From positions 2,170,001-2,234,000 of the forward strand of contig OZ244068.1 of NCBI GenBank assembly GCA_965215615.1: a stretch of DNA of 64,000 nt, read 5' to 3'. The notes under the pieces were generated by a model. The model was not told the origin of the DNA. It saw nothing but the letters and a program-made list of their open reading frames with translations, and did no database searches. Positions 34,548 through 43,182 of the stretch are shown one piece after another; positions within the stretch are counted from its first letter, which is position 1; the number at the start of each line of letters is the position of its first letter. The position numbers were made by a program, and so were the translations under genes. The stretch comes from CBDATA01 sp965215615. Its GTDB lineage: Bacteria; Acidobacteriota; Vicinamibacteria; Marinacidobacterales; Marinacidobacteraceae.

Positions 34548-36270
34548 CGAGCTGGCTCCTGACCTCCCGCAGCACCTCCAGCCGGGAGGCGAGCGTCGGA
34601 TCCGGGGAGCCGAGCTCCATCGCCTTCTGGTACGCCTCCCACGCCTGGTCCACCCGGGCATAGTCGGCATCGCTCGCCGGGCACCCCACCTGCGCCGCCT
34701 GGAGCTTCTCGCCGAAGGCAGCATCCTTGAGTCGGCACGCGCCGTACTGCACCTGCGCGGCGTGCGCCCACGCGAGGCCGCGGAACGGCTCGCCCCAGGA
34801 ATCGATCCGCCCGGTCGCTTCCCCGAAATGGGTCTCCGCCCCGGCGTAGTTGCCGGAAGCGAGGTACGCCTGGCCGAGCGCCCAGTGCCCCATCCCGAGG
34901 TCCGCCATGTCGCCGTCCTCCGGATATTCGGGGATCGCCGATTCGAGGAGCGGGGTCGCCTCGCCGAGGTTCTGGTTGACGACGAGCGCAATGCCGTACT
35001 CCACCTTGTAGAGCGGGTTCGCAGAATCGCCGTCCACAGCCGCCTTCGCGGCAGCGAGCGCGCCCGCCAGATCCTGCTGCTGGCGCTTCGCCTTGGCGCT
35101 CGCGTAGTTCGCCATCGCGAGTCCGGCCTTCGCATCCTCCGAAGACGGGTCGGCGGCGAGCGCCATGTTCATCTGCTCGACCGCCTGGTCGAACTGGAGT
35201 TCGGTGATCGCGAAGTTGCCGAGCGCGGTGTGCGCGAGGGCTTTCGACATCGGCGGCGAGTTCGGGAGAGAGGTCACCTTCTGGTAGTAGGTCTTCGCCT
35301 GCGAGACGTTCTCCTGCGCCTCATAGACCTGGGCGAAGGCGAGGTTGGCCGCCGGGTCATCGGCGTTCACGGTGATCGCCATCGCGAGGTCGCCGTAGGC
35401 CTCCTGCTGGTTCCCAAGCGCGTTGTTCGCGAGGCCGCGGATCCCGTAGGCGGCGGTGAGCTGGTCGTTGCGGCTCAGCGCCTCGGTCGCGGAAGCCACC
35501 GCGTTCTCGAAATCGTCGCGGGCGAAATAGATCTCGGCGAGTCCGGCGTGGGCACGGGCGATCTCCGGGTCCAGCTCCACCGCGCGCCGGTAGGAAGCCT
35601 CGGCGGTCTCCCAGTCCTCGGCAGCGGCCGCCGCCTGCCCGAGCGTCGAGTGCGCCATCGCGCTGTCGGGTGCCATCGAGAGGGCCTGCTCCGCCATCCG
35701 GGACGCCTCCTCGAACTGCCCCTGGCGGGCCATGCTCGCCCCGAGCCCGAGGTAGATGTCCACCGGGGGATTCGGGTTCAGCTCGATCACCATTTGTCCG
35801 GCCTCGATGACCTTCAGGTCGTCCTCCATGTTCGAATAGGCAGTCGTGAGCGCGGTCCAGGCTTCGAGAATCTCGGCCGGATCCTCGACATCCTCGTGCG
35901 CCCAGCCGTCCACGTCATCCGGGGGCGGCTCCATCTCGAGCGCCGCCTCGAACGCGCCAGCGGCGTTCTCCCACTCCTCGAAACCGGCGTAGATGCGGCC
36001 GAGACGCAGCCGGAGGTCGCGGCGATAGGGGTGATCCTGCAGCACCCGCAGGTACCAGCCGCCCGCTTCGCTCCAGGCCGCGTTGGCAGCCTCCGCGTCG
36101 CCGTCCTCCATCGCGTCTTCGGCCTCTTCTTCCTTCTCTTCGGCGAGCTCGACCGCCCGGTCGGTTTCCCGCCGGTCGAGCGGATCCTCCTCCTGGGCCC
36201 AGGCGAGGGAGATGCCGAATCCGAGGACGGCGACGAGCCAGACGAAGGTGCGCGAATGCTTCAAGGTCAT
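34540..36270 (-). CDS. Exported tetratricopeptide-repeat protein
   Basis: This 576-aa protein has a signal peptide (TFVWLVAVLGFGISLAWA) and about a dozen TPR-like helical pairs. A highly acidic stretch (about residues 28-55, with many Glu/Asp) follows the signal. TPR units with the usual spacing of small residues run from about 60 to 490, for example SMAPDSAMAHSTLGQAAAAA and AVELDPEIARAHAGLAEIYF. ATG at 36270 is chosen for GGAGGATTCC immediately upstream and because it opens at the signal peptide. It resembles exported scaffolds in outer-membrane complexes. The M20 peptidase gene overlaps its 3' end. The partner is unknown. Confidence 0.88.
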   Translation of the reverse strand: MTLKHSRTFVWLVAVLGFGISLAWAQEEDPLDRRETDRAVELAEEKEEEAEDAMEDGDAEAANAAWSEAGGWYLRVLQDHPYRRDLRLRLGRIYAGFEEWENAAGAFEAALEMEPPPDDVDGWAHEDVEDPAEILEAWTALTTAYSNMEDDLKVIEAGQMVIELNPNPPVDIYLGLGASMARQGQFEEASRMAEQALSMAPDSAMAHSTLGQAAAAAEDWETAEASYRRAVELDPEIARAHAGLAEIYFARDDFENAVASATEALSRNDQLTAAYGIRGLANNALGNQQEAYGDLAMAITVNADDPAANLAFAQVYEAQENVSQAKTYYQKVTSLPNSPPMSKALAHTALGNFAITELQFDQAVEQMNMALAADPSSEDAKAGLAMANYASAKAKRQQQDLAGALAAAKAAVDGDSANPLYKVEYGIALVVNQNLGEATPLLESAIPEYPEDGDMADLGMGHWALGQAYLASGNYAGAETHFGEATGRIDSWGEPFRGLAWAHAAQVQYGACRLKDAAFGEKLQAAQVGCPASDADYARVDQAWEAYQKAMELGSPDPTLASRLEVLREVRSQLAE

Positions 36271-36371
36271 GGAATCCTCCGAGGGCGCGCCTCCAGGGGG
36301 CGGCGCAACCGGAGAAGATCGTAGAACAGGGTCACCCGCCATACAACCGCCTAGAATTCCACCCGAGCCCG

Positions 36372-37856
36372 ATGGAACGCTTCTACCTCACCACCGCGAT
36401 CGATTATGTGAACTCGAAGCCCCACCTCGGCACCGCCTACGAGAAGATCACCGCCGACGTGATCGCCCGGTACAAGCGGGGCCGGGGGGTGAGCACCCAT
36501 TTCCTGATGGGGAACGACGAGCACTCCGCCAACGTCCGGCGACGGGCGGTGGAGCTCGACCTCGACCCGCTCGCCTACTGCGACCGGATGGAGGAGGTTT
36601 TCCGCGAGGTCTGGAGCCGGCTCGACATCAGTTTCGACGACTTCATCCGCACCACCGAGCCGCGCCACCACGCCGCCGTCGGCAAGCTGCTGACCCGCAT
36701 CCGGGAGGCGGGCGACCTCTACGAAGGGGTCTATGAGGGGTGGTACTGCGTTTCCTGCGAGTCCTTCAAGCAGGAAAAGGACCTGGCGGAAGGGAACTGC
36801 CCGATCCACCAGTCGAAGCCGGACTGGATCCGCGAGAAGAACCACTTCTTCCGGCTGTCGGCCTTCCGCGACCGGCTGATGCGGCTCTACGAGGAGCAGC
36901 CGGGCTTCCTCTCGCCGGAAATCCGGCGGAACGAGATGTGGAACGTGCTCGAAGGGGGCCTCTCCGACCTTTCGGTGAGCCGGCCGGGCTCCGACTGGGG
37001 GATTCCGGTCCCGTTCGACAAGGAGAGCGTGGTCTATGTCTGGTTCGACGCGCTCACCAACTACCTCTCGGCCACCGGATACGGAGCGGACGAGGCGGGT
37101 TGGGACGACCGGTGGCCGGCGGATGTGCACATCGTCGGCAAGGACATCACCCGGTTCCACGCGGTGATCTGGCCGGCGATGCTGATGTCGGCGGGGCTCC
37201 CCCTGCCCCGGATGGTCTTCGGGCACGGATTCGTGAACTTCGAGGGCGAGCGGATGAGCAAGTCGCTCGGGAAGGTGGTGGACCCGCTCGAAGCCGCCGA
37301 TCACTTCGGCCCCGACGCGCTGCGGCTGTTCCTGGTGCGGGAAATCCAGTACGGCCAGGACGGGGATTTCTCGTGGGACCGCTTCGAGGCCCGCTACGAC
37401 TCCGATCTCGCCAACTCGCTCGGGAACCTGGTCAGCCGGATCACCACGATGGCCGAACGCTACCGGGACGGCAGGCTGACTCCATCCGGGCGTTCGGCCC
37501 TGCCGGAAAGGGTGAACGCGGCAGCCGACCGGCACCGGGAGGCGATGGACGCGCTCGCGCTCCACCGCGGCGCGGACGAGGCATTCGGGATCGTCTCGGC
37601 GGTGAACGAGTTCCTCACCGAGCGCGCCCCGTGGAAGCTCGCGAAGGACGAAGAGGCCGCGACCGGGCTCGACGAGGCGCTCTACGAATCCGCCGAAGCC
37701 ACCCGCGTTGCCGCGACCCTGCTGGCCCCGGTCATGCCGAACTCGTGCGCCCGCATCCTCGAACGCCTTGGCGGCGACGAGACCCCCCGCTTCCGCACGG
37801 ACCGGGCGCTCGCGACGAAGACCGGCGACCCGCTCTGGCCCCGGCTCAAGAAGTAG
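36372..37856 (+). CDS. metG: Methionyl-tRNA synthetase
   Basis: This 494-aa class I synthetase has a HIGH-like motif (PHLGTAYEK, about residues 17-25), a zinc-binding insert (YCVSCESFKQ and NCPIH, one Cys2-CysHis knuckle), and the KMSKS motif as RMSKSLGK (about 297-304). The length and single knuckle match the short, Thermus/Bacillus-like form without the dimerising C-terminal tRNA-binding domain. ATG at 36372 begins MERFYLTTAIDYVNSKPHLG, as in the family. It is divergent from the TPR-protein gene. Confidence 0.96.
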   Translation: MERFYLTTAIDYVNSKPHLGTAYEKITADVIARYKRGRGVSTHFLMGNDEHSANVRRRAVELDLDPLAYCDRMEEVFREVWSRLDISFDDFIRTTEPRHHAAVGKLLTRIREAGDLYEGVYEGWYCVSCESFKQEKDLAEGNCPIHQSKPDWIREKNHFFRLSAFRDRLMRLYEEQPGFLSPEIRRNEMWNVLEGGLSDLSVSRPGSDWGIPVPFDKESVVYVWFDALTNYLSATGYGADEAGWDDRWPADVHIVGKDITRFHAVIWPAMLMSAGLPLPRMVFGHGFVNFEGERMSKSLGKVVDPLEAADHFGPDALRLFLVREIQYGQDGDFSWDRFEARYDSDLANSLGNLVSRITTMAERYRDGRLTPSGRSALPERVNAAADRHREAMDALALHRGADEAFGIVSAVNEFLTERAPWKLAKDEEAATGLDEALYESAEATRVAATLLAPVMPNSCARILERLGGDETPRFRTDRALATKTGDPLWPRLKK

Positions 37857-37883
37857 CGGGGCCGGGGCAACCAGGCGAAACGT

Positions 37884-38475
37884 TCACACGAAGTAGTCCG
37901 CGGAGTCGAGACACCTGTCATAGAGATCCCGGTCGAACGGCTTCCAATCCGTTCGATCCACTCCACGACGGCTGGTCGCCGAAGGGCTCTCCGGGAACGC
38001 GGACGCAATCTTGATCCACCGATTCTTCCTCTCCGCCACTTCGCGCACTTCACGAGCAACCTCCGCGTAGTCCTGATCCTGAGCGAAGAGGACCGCCACA
38101 TCGAGCGCTCCCGTGGACGCAAGGCGAACCACATCCAGCGCGATGCGGATGTCTATCCCCTTCTCGTGAGCGACCTCGATGGAGCCACCCGTTCCATGAG
38201 CGACACGAACGTATTGAAGCGGACGAAAAGTGGTCACGATCCCCTTGATGCCGCATTCGGAGCAGCCGGCGCTGCCAGAACCGATGCCACTTGGGATCCT
38301 TGTGCGGCGAGGGCACGCCGGTGTGGAAGCGCACCTGAACACTCTGCCAACCCTCCCTTTCACAAACAGCCGCCGCAAGCGACAACGGCTCATAGTTCGG
38401 TATCCGATATCCGAACGCGGCCTTGGCGTGATGGTAGAGGTTCTGGCCATCGAAAAAGCACACCGCGCGCTTCAC
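37884..38475 (-). pseudogene. NYN/PIN-like domain protein, frameshifted
   Basis: The two halves of one NYN-domain protein lie in different frames. The N-terminal part (38475 down to about 38244) reads VKRAVCFFDGQNLYHHAKAA and ends FWQRRLLRMRHQG. The C-terminal part (from about 38244 to 37884) reads IVTTFRPLQYVRVAHGTGGS, EKGIDIRIALDVVRLASTGA, DVAVLFAQDQDYAEVA and WIKIASAFPESP, ending DWKPFDRDLYDRCLDSADYF. Removing one base from the C4 run at 38241-38244 (G4 on the coding strand) restores a single frame of about 197 codons. The metal-site Asp residues (FFDGQN, DIRIALD, QDQD) are all present otherwise. It could be a true pseudogene, phase variation, or a base-calling error. The start could be GTG at 38475. 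Confidence 0.85.
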
Positions 38476-38508
38476 GAGCGGTTCCGGGCGACCCACCACA
38501 ACGAATAA

Positions 38509-38544
38509 CCCCCTCGGGACCCGCGAAAGGCAACTCCGAGGGGG
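38509..38544. terminator. 9-bp inverted repeat, possible terminator of the iron-transport/creatininase operon
   Basis: CCCCCTCGG at 38509-38517 pairs perfectly with CCGAGGGGG at 38536-38544 across an 18-nt loop. On the minus strand the hairpin lies 32 bp beyond the creatininase stop and is followed by TTATTCGTT. The loop is longer than usual and the U-tract short, so termination is plausible but weak. Confidence 0.45.
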
Positions 38545-38575
38545 AGTAGAGCCCGGAGCGTAGCACGGAATCCCG

Positions 38576-39439
38576 CTACCGGGAGGCGGCGAGGGAGCGC
38601 TCGAAGGCCGCGATCGTGATCTCCGCTCTGCGGGCGACGAGTGCGTGTCCGTTCGCGATGGTCGCTTCGAGCGGATCGAGCGGGACGCCGTTGATCTCGA
38701 AGAGTCCGGCATCGCGGCGTTCGCGGGTGCGGATCGAGCCCGGGTCCACGGTCGCCATGATCGCGTCGTAGTGGTAGTCGTCGTGGACACCGGCGCGGGA
38801 GGCGGACTGGACATCCGGCATCTGGTGGATGCCGAGTTCCTTGAGCTGCTCGAAGCTCCAGAGATCCTCGGTGTAGTACTCGGGGATGTGGTGGAGGCGG
38901 GTTCCCGGATGCGGCGGTCCGGCGTTCCAGCGTTCCGCCACGGCCGCCATGCCCGCCTGGTTGCCGCCGCTGTCGCCGATGAGCATGAGATCGGTGAACC
39001 CGCTGACCGCGAGGCTTCGGGCGACATCGTGAACGACCATCTCGAAGGTCTCCCGGCTGAGCCCGATGGTCCCCGGGAACCGCATGTGGCCGGTCGGCGG
39101 GTCGTGATCGCCCTCGGGGACCAGCTTGATGATGGGGGCGACCAGCGCGTTTCCGAGCCGGCGGGCGATGGCCTCGGTGGTGGCGCGGAGCACCACGTTG
39201 TGCTTGCCGGTGACCACATACGGGCCGTTCTGCTCGATCCCGCCGGTCGCGATGATCGCGGTGGTGGCCCCGCCGGCGATGCGGTCACGGACCTCCATCC
39301 AGGTGAGTTCCTCGAGGAAGACGCTGTCGTGCGCTTCGATCGGCCGCTCGGCATCGAGCGCGTTCCAGGGGTGCTCCGTCAAGCAGGCAACCGCGAGCAG
39401 GCAGCACAGGACGACGATCTGTTTCATTGCGCGGGTCAT
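38576..39439 (-). CDS. Creatininase-family lipoprotein
   Basis: This 287-aa protein has a lipoprotein signal (QIVVLCCLLAVACLTEHPW) and a creatininase-family amidohydrolase fold. Metal and active-site segments include IIATGGIEQNGPYVVTGKHN (about residues 61-80, family E-x-H-G-P-x-x-x-x-x-T/D), PEGDHDPPTGHMRFPGTIGL and LIGDSGGNQAGM. The first metal motif reads EQNGPY instead of the usual EQHGPH, a possible loss of a metal ligand. The start at 39439 overlaps the iron-transporter ATPase stop (ATGA); an internal ATG at 39427 is the alternative. It is the last gene of the Fbp-type operon. Confidence 0.85.
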   Translation of the reverse strand: MTRAMKQIVVLCCLLAVACLTEHPWNALDAERPIEAHDSVFLEELTWMEVRDRIAGGATTAIIATGGIEQNGPYVVTGKHNVVLRATTEAIARRLGNALVAPIIKLVPEGDHDPPTGHMRFPGTIGLSRETFEMVVHDVARSLAVSGFTDLMLIGDSGGNQAGMAAVAERWNAGPPHPGTRLHHIPEYYTEDLWSFEQLKELGIHQMPDVQSASRAGVHDDYHYDAIMATVDPGSIRTRERRDAGLFEINGVPLDPLEATIANGHALVARRAEITIAAFERSLAASR

Positions 39440-40503
39440 CTCTCTTTCGGGAAGGCAGGAACCGGCCCCGGTACACGCAGGCCGACGCGCTGGCGGGGGC
39501 GGAGAGGTTTTCGCCAGGCCTCGCGGGCCGGAGAGCGGATCGTCACCTCGTGGCCCGACGGGAGGCGCGCGGTCAGCAACTGGTAGGGGCCGTGGAAGGA
39601 CACGGCGGTCAGCGTCGCGACGACCGCTCCCGAATCGTCTTCACCCAAGAGCGGCTCGATCTCGAATCCATCGAGCGGGAGCAGCACTTCGACCGGGCCC
39701 GCCGGCGTGGGTGCTCTGAGTTCCAGCCGGCCGAGTTCCGAGGTCGCGGTCCGGCCGTCGCTCTCGGCGGGGAGCAGGTTCGTCTCGCCGAGGAAGCGGG
39801 CCGCCTCGCGGTTTCCGGGGTTCCGCGCCAGCTCTTCCGGTGTCCCGGCACCCCGGATCCGGCCCTTGAGCAGCAGGACCACCCGGTCGGCCAGCGAGAA
39901 CGCCTCCTCGCGGTCGTGGGTCACGAGCACCGCGGTGGTCCCGAGCCGGCGGAGCAGCGCCGCGACCTCCGACCGCACCCCCACCCGAAGCGCGGCATCG
40001 AGATTCGAGAACGGTTCGTCCAGCAGCAGCAGCGAGGGCTCGGGGGCGAGCGCCCGGGCGAGCGCCACCCGCTGCTGTTCGCCGCCGGAGAGATTGTCCG
40101 GACGGCGGTCGGCGACTTCGGAGAGGCCGAGCATCTGAAGCGCCCCCCAGGCCTTCGTGAGTCCGGCGGGGCCCGGTGCCCCGAACGCCACATTCCCGAG
40201 GGCCGTCAGGTGGGGAAAGAGCGCGTAGTCCTGGAACACGATCCCCACCCGGCGCGCTTCCGGTGGCACGAACACCGAAGGACCGCTCACCTCCTTCCCG
40301 AAGAGCCGAATGGTCCCGGTGTCCGCCGGCTCGAGCCCCGAAACGATCCGCAGCAGCGTCGTCTTGCCGCCGCCGCTCGGCCCGAGGATCGCGGTGATGC
40401 TCCCCGGGGCGACCTCGATGTCGAAATCTTCGAGCACCACCCGCCCGCCGTCGAACTCGAAGCTCCGCGACAGGCCGCGGATTTCGAGCGCCGGAACGGT
40501 CAT
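39436..40503 (-). CDS. fbpC: Fe(III)-type ABC transporter ATPase (FbpC/PotA-like)
   Basis: This 355-aa ATPase has Walker A GPSGGGKTTLLRIVSGL (about residues 38-54), signature LSGGEQQR and Walker B LLLLDEPFSNLD. A C-terminal TOBE-like regulatory region follows from about 235 (NLLPAESDGRTATSELGRLE). ATG at 40503 overlaps the permease stop by 4 bp. The fused-permease and lipoprotein neighbours define an iron(III)/FbpABC-like importer; thiamine or spermidine are less likely. Confidence 0.88.
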   Translation of the reverse strand: MTVPALEIRGLSRSFEFDGGRVVLEDFDIEVAPGSITAILGPSGGGKTTLLRIVSGLEPADTGTIRLFGKEVSGPSVFVPPEARRVGIVFQDYALFPHLTALGNVAFGAPGPAGLTKAWGALQMLGLSEVADRRPDNLSGGEQQRVALARALAPEPSLLLLDEPFSNLDAALRVGVRSEVAALLRRLGTTAVLVTHDREEAFSLADRVVLLLKGRIRGAGTPEELARNPGNREAARFLGETNLLPAESDGRTATSELGRLELRAPTPAGPVEVLLPLDGFEIEPLLGEDDSGAVVATLTAVSFHGPYQLLTARLPSGHEVTIRSPAREAWRKPLRPRQRVGLRVPGPVPAFPKER

Positions 40504-42080
40504 CGCACGGCCGGCCGCAGCGGACGGCCGGGGCGGAGAACGAGCGCGAGCATCCCGAACGCGAGCCCGACCAGCAGCAGCGACGCGGCGGCGGCGCGGC
40601 CCATCTCGACGTTCTCGGCGGCGCTCCAGACCGTGGTGGCGAGGGTGCGGAATCCGGTCGGGGCGAGCATCAGGGTCGCCGGAAGCTCCTTGACACTCGT
40701 CAGGAACACGAGCGCGAGCGCCGAAACGACACCGGGACGCAGGAGCGGCAGCGTGACCCGGAAGTGACGCCGCAAACGTCCCGCGCCGAGCGCCCGCGCC
40801 GCTTCGTCGAGGCGGGGGTTCAGCGCGGCGAGGGTGGCTTCGAGCGGGGCGATCCCCTGGGGAAGCGAATGGATGGCGTAGGCGAAGACCAGCAGGCCGA
40901 GGGTCTGGTAGAAAAACGGCGTGAGCTGGACCGAGAAATAGACGAGCGCGAGGCCGAGCACGAGCCCCGGAAGCCCGAACCCGATGTGGGCGATCCCGCG
41001 CAGGAGGGAGCTTCGCCGGGAGGGATGGCGGGCGGCGAGAAAGGCCACCGGAATCGCGAGCGCCGTGGTCGTGACGGCGGCCAGGACGGAAGCGAGCCCG
41101 GTGCGTCCGAGCGCCGGAAGAAGACCGGCCGTCGCTCCCTCGGGGGCCTGGATCAGCCAGTAGAGGCACACCCCGACCGGCAGGAGGAGAGCCGGCCCGA
41201 GCACCGCCAGAACCAGCCCGAGCGCCGCAAGCCGGAAGCGGCCCAGCCGGACGGGCTTCGGCGGGCGGGCGCGGACCGAAGCGCCGGGCGAGGGGCCGGA
41301 GCGGAAACGCTCGGCACCGAGCAGCAAAAGAAGCGCCGCGAAGACCAGCATCAGGGCGAGGCCGGCCGCGGTGTGCCGGTCGAGCGAGCCCCGGTACTGG
41401 TTGTAGATCGCCCAGGTGAACGTCTCGTAGCGGAGCAGGGACACCGCGCCGAAGTCGCTCAGCGTGTAGAGCGCAGCCAGCAGCCCGCCAGCCCAGAGCG
41501 GGCCCGAAATCAGGGGAAGGGTGACCTCCCGGAAACGGCGGAACGGACCGGCACCGAGCGTGCGGGCGGCGTCATCCACCGCCTGGTCCATCACCGCGAG
41601 CCGCGCCCGCGCCGCGAGGAACACATAGGGGTAGTTGAGGACGCTCAGGACGAGGAGCGCGCCCGGGAATCCGTAGATCTCCGGAAGCCGCTCCCATCCG
41701 GTCCAGGGCTCGAGCGCCTGCTGCAACAGCCCCCGGGGGCCGAGCGCGGTGACGGTAGCGAAGGCGGCGACATACGAGGGCATCGCGAGCGGGGCCGCCA
41801 GCAGGCCGGTCAGCCACCGCCGCCCCGGCAGGTCGGTCCGCTCGGTGAGCCAGGCCAGCGCGAGCCCGAGGGCGACCGAAACCGCCGCGACCGATACGGT
41901 GAGGAGCGCCGTCCGGCCGGCGATGCCGAGGCTCCGGGGCCGGGAGAGCACGAGCGCCAGGCCGCCGCCGGAAAGCGCCCGGTACCCGAGATAGAGCAGC
42001 GGCAGCAGACAAAGCGCCCCGACCAGAACCCCCGACCACTGGAGGAGCCGGGACGGACCCCTCCGCCCCGTGCGAGCCAT
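40500..42080 (-). CDS. fbpB: Fe(III)-type ABC transporter permease, two fused permease domains
   Basis: This 526-aa protein contains two binding-protein-dependent permease domains in tandem, each with an EAA loop: about residues 165-185 (DDAARTLGAGPFRRFREVTL) and about 425-445 (DEAARALGAGRLRRHFRVTL). The latter is followed by PLLRPGVVSALALVFLTSVKELPATLML, typical of FbpB/SfuB. About 12 transmembrane helices are expected. It lies 9 bp after the binding-protein gene. Confidence 0.93.
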   Translation of the reverse strand: MARTGRRGPSRLLQWSGVLVGALCLLPLLYLGYRALSGGGLALVLSRPRSLGIAGRTALLTVSVAAVSVALGLALAWLTERTDLPGRRWLTGLLAAPLAMPSYVAAFATVTALGPRGLLQQALEPWTGWERLPEIYGFPGALLVLSVLNYPYVFLAARARLAVMDQAVDDAARTLGAGPFRRFREVTLPLISGPLWAGGLLAALYTLSDFGAVSLLRYETFTWAIYNQYRGSLDRHTAAGLALMLVFAALLLLLGAERFRSGPSPGASVRARPPKPVRLGRFRLAALGLVLAVLGPALLLPVGVCLYWLIQAPEGATAGLLPALGRTGLASVLAAVTTTALAIPVAFLAARHPSRRSSLLRGIAHIGFGLPGLVLGLALVYFSVQLTPFFYQTLGLLVFAYAIHSLPQGIAPLEATLAALNPRLDEAARALGAGRLRRHFRVTLPLLRPGVVSALALVFLTSVKELPATLMLAPTGFRTLATTVWSAAENVEMGRAAAASLLLVGLAFGMLALVLRPGRPLRPAVR

Positions 42081-42089
42081 CGCTGGCGA

Positions 42090-43097
42090 TCAGATCGCTC
42101 CGACTTCCCTCAGGAGGTCCAGCGTGCCGCGCAGGTCGGCGATGTCGCCGAGCGGCAGGTCCGGTGGGTTCAGGGAGGAGATCGGAGTCACCCGCGGATC
42201 GGTGGGGATGCCGGAAACGAGTGGATACTCGAAGGTCTCGGCGGCGAAGCGGGCCTGGATTTCCGGCGACAGCAGGAAGGCGAGGAACTGTTCGGCGGCT
42301 TCGGCGTTCCCGGTGGTGTCCACCACGCCCCCGCCCGAGATGTTGATCAGGCCTCCTGCCCCGCCGCCACGCGGGCTCACCGCGCGCGCCGGGAAGTCGT
42401 CGCCCTGCTGAACCAGGAACCGGAAGAGGTAGTAGTGGTTCGAGAGGCCGAGCTCCACCTCCCCATCGCCGACCGCCTGGTAGATGGCGGTGTTGTTGGC
42501 GTAGGCGCGGGGTTCGTTCGCCATCACGCCTTCGAGCCAGGCGCGGGCCGCGTCTTCGCCCTGAAGCACCCGGAGCGCGGTCACGAACGCCTGGAACGAT
42601 CCGTTGGTCGGTGCCCAGCCGATCCGGCCCTTCCACTCGGGGTCGGTGAGTCCTTCGATGGATTCCGGAAGGTCTTCCGGAGTGAGCATCTCGGTGTTAT
42701 AGACGAACACCCGGGCCCGCCCGGTGGTTCCCACCCAGCGACCGGAGGGGTCCCGGAAGCGCGCCGGAACGAGGCTCAGGACGGAATCCGGGAGCGGCAG
42801 GAGCCGTCCTTCGTCGGCGAGCTGGCCGAGCGCTCCGGCATCCTGGCCGTAATAGACATCGGCAGGGCTCTGGTCGCCCTCTTCGAGAATCTGGGCGGCG
42901 AGGTCGGCGGTTCCGCCGTATCGAACCTCCACCCGGATTCCGGTTTCCTGCTCGAAGGCCTCGATCACCGGTGCCACCAGCGATTCGCCCCGCCCGCAAT
43001 AGACGGTGAGAGACCGGGGTTCCTCGGGGGCGGCGCAGCCAAAAAAGAACGTAGCGGCCAGAATTGCCCCGAGGCCGATGCGGCCAGAGTTTTCCAT
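42090..43097 (-). CDS. fbpA: Fe(III)-type ABC transporter substrate-binding lipoprotein
   Basis: This 335-aa lipoprotein (ATFFFGCAAPEEP) is related to the ferric-binding FbpA/IdiA family. Characteristic pieces are LTVYCGRGESLVAPVIEAFE (about 30-49), ADVYYGQDAGALGQL, GTTGRARVFVYNTEML, WKGRIGWAPTNGSFQAFVTA and LGLSNHYYLFRF, the tyrosine-rich iron-binding region (NHYYLF). ATG at 43097 is chosen for GGAGGG about nine bases upstream and because it opens at the lipoprotein signal. It is divergent from htrA with an 85-bp shared upstream region. Confidence 0.9.
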   Translation of the reverse strand: MENSGRIGLGAILAATFFFGCAAPEEPRSLTVYCGRGESLVAPVIEAFEQETGIRVEVRYGGTADLAAQILEEGDQSPADVYYGQDAGALGQLADEGRLLPLPDSVLSLVPARFRDPSGRWVGTTGRARVFVYNTEMLTPEDLPESIEGLTDPEWKGRIGWAPTNGSFQAFVTALRVLQGEDAARAWLEGVMANEPRAYANNTAIYQAVGDGEVELGLSNHYYLFRFLVQQGDDFPARAVSPRGGGAGGLINISGGGVVDTTGNAEAAEQFLAFLLSPEIQARFAAETFEYPLVSGIPTDPRVTPISSLNPPDLPLGDIADLRGTLDLLREVGAI

Positions 43098-43182
43098 TTC
43101 GGTATTCCCTCCGGGAGTTTTTGTGAAAACCGATTCCACTTTACGGAAAAGTAGCACGCCACGGGCTAACTTCCGAAGTCCC

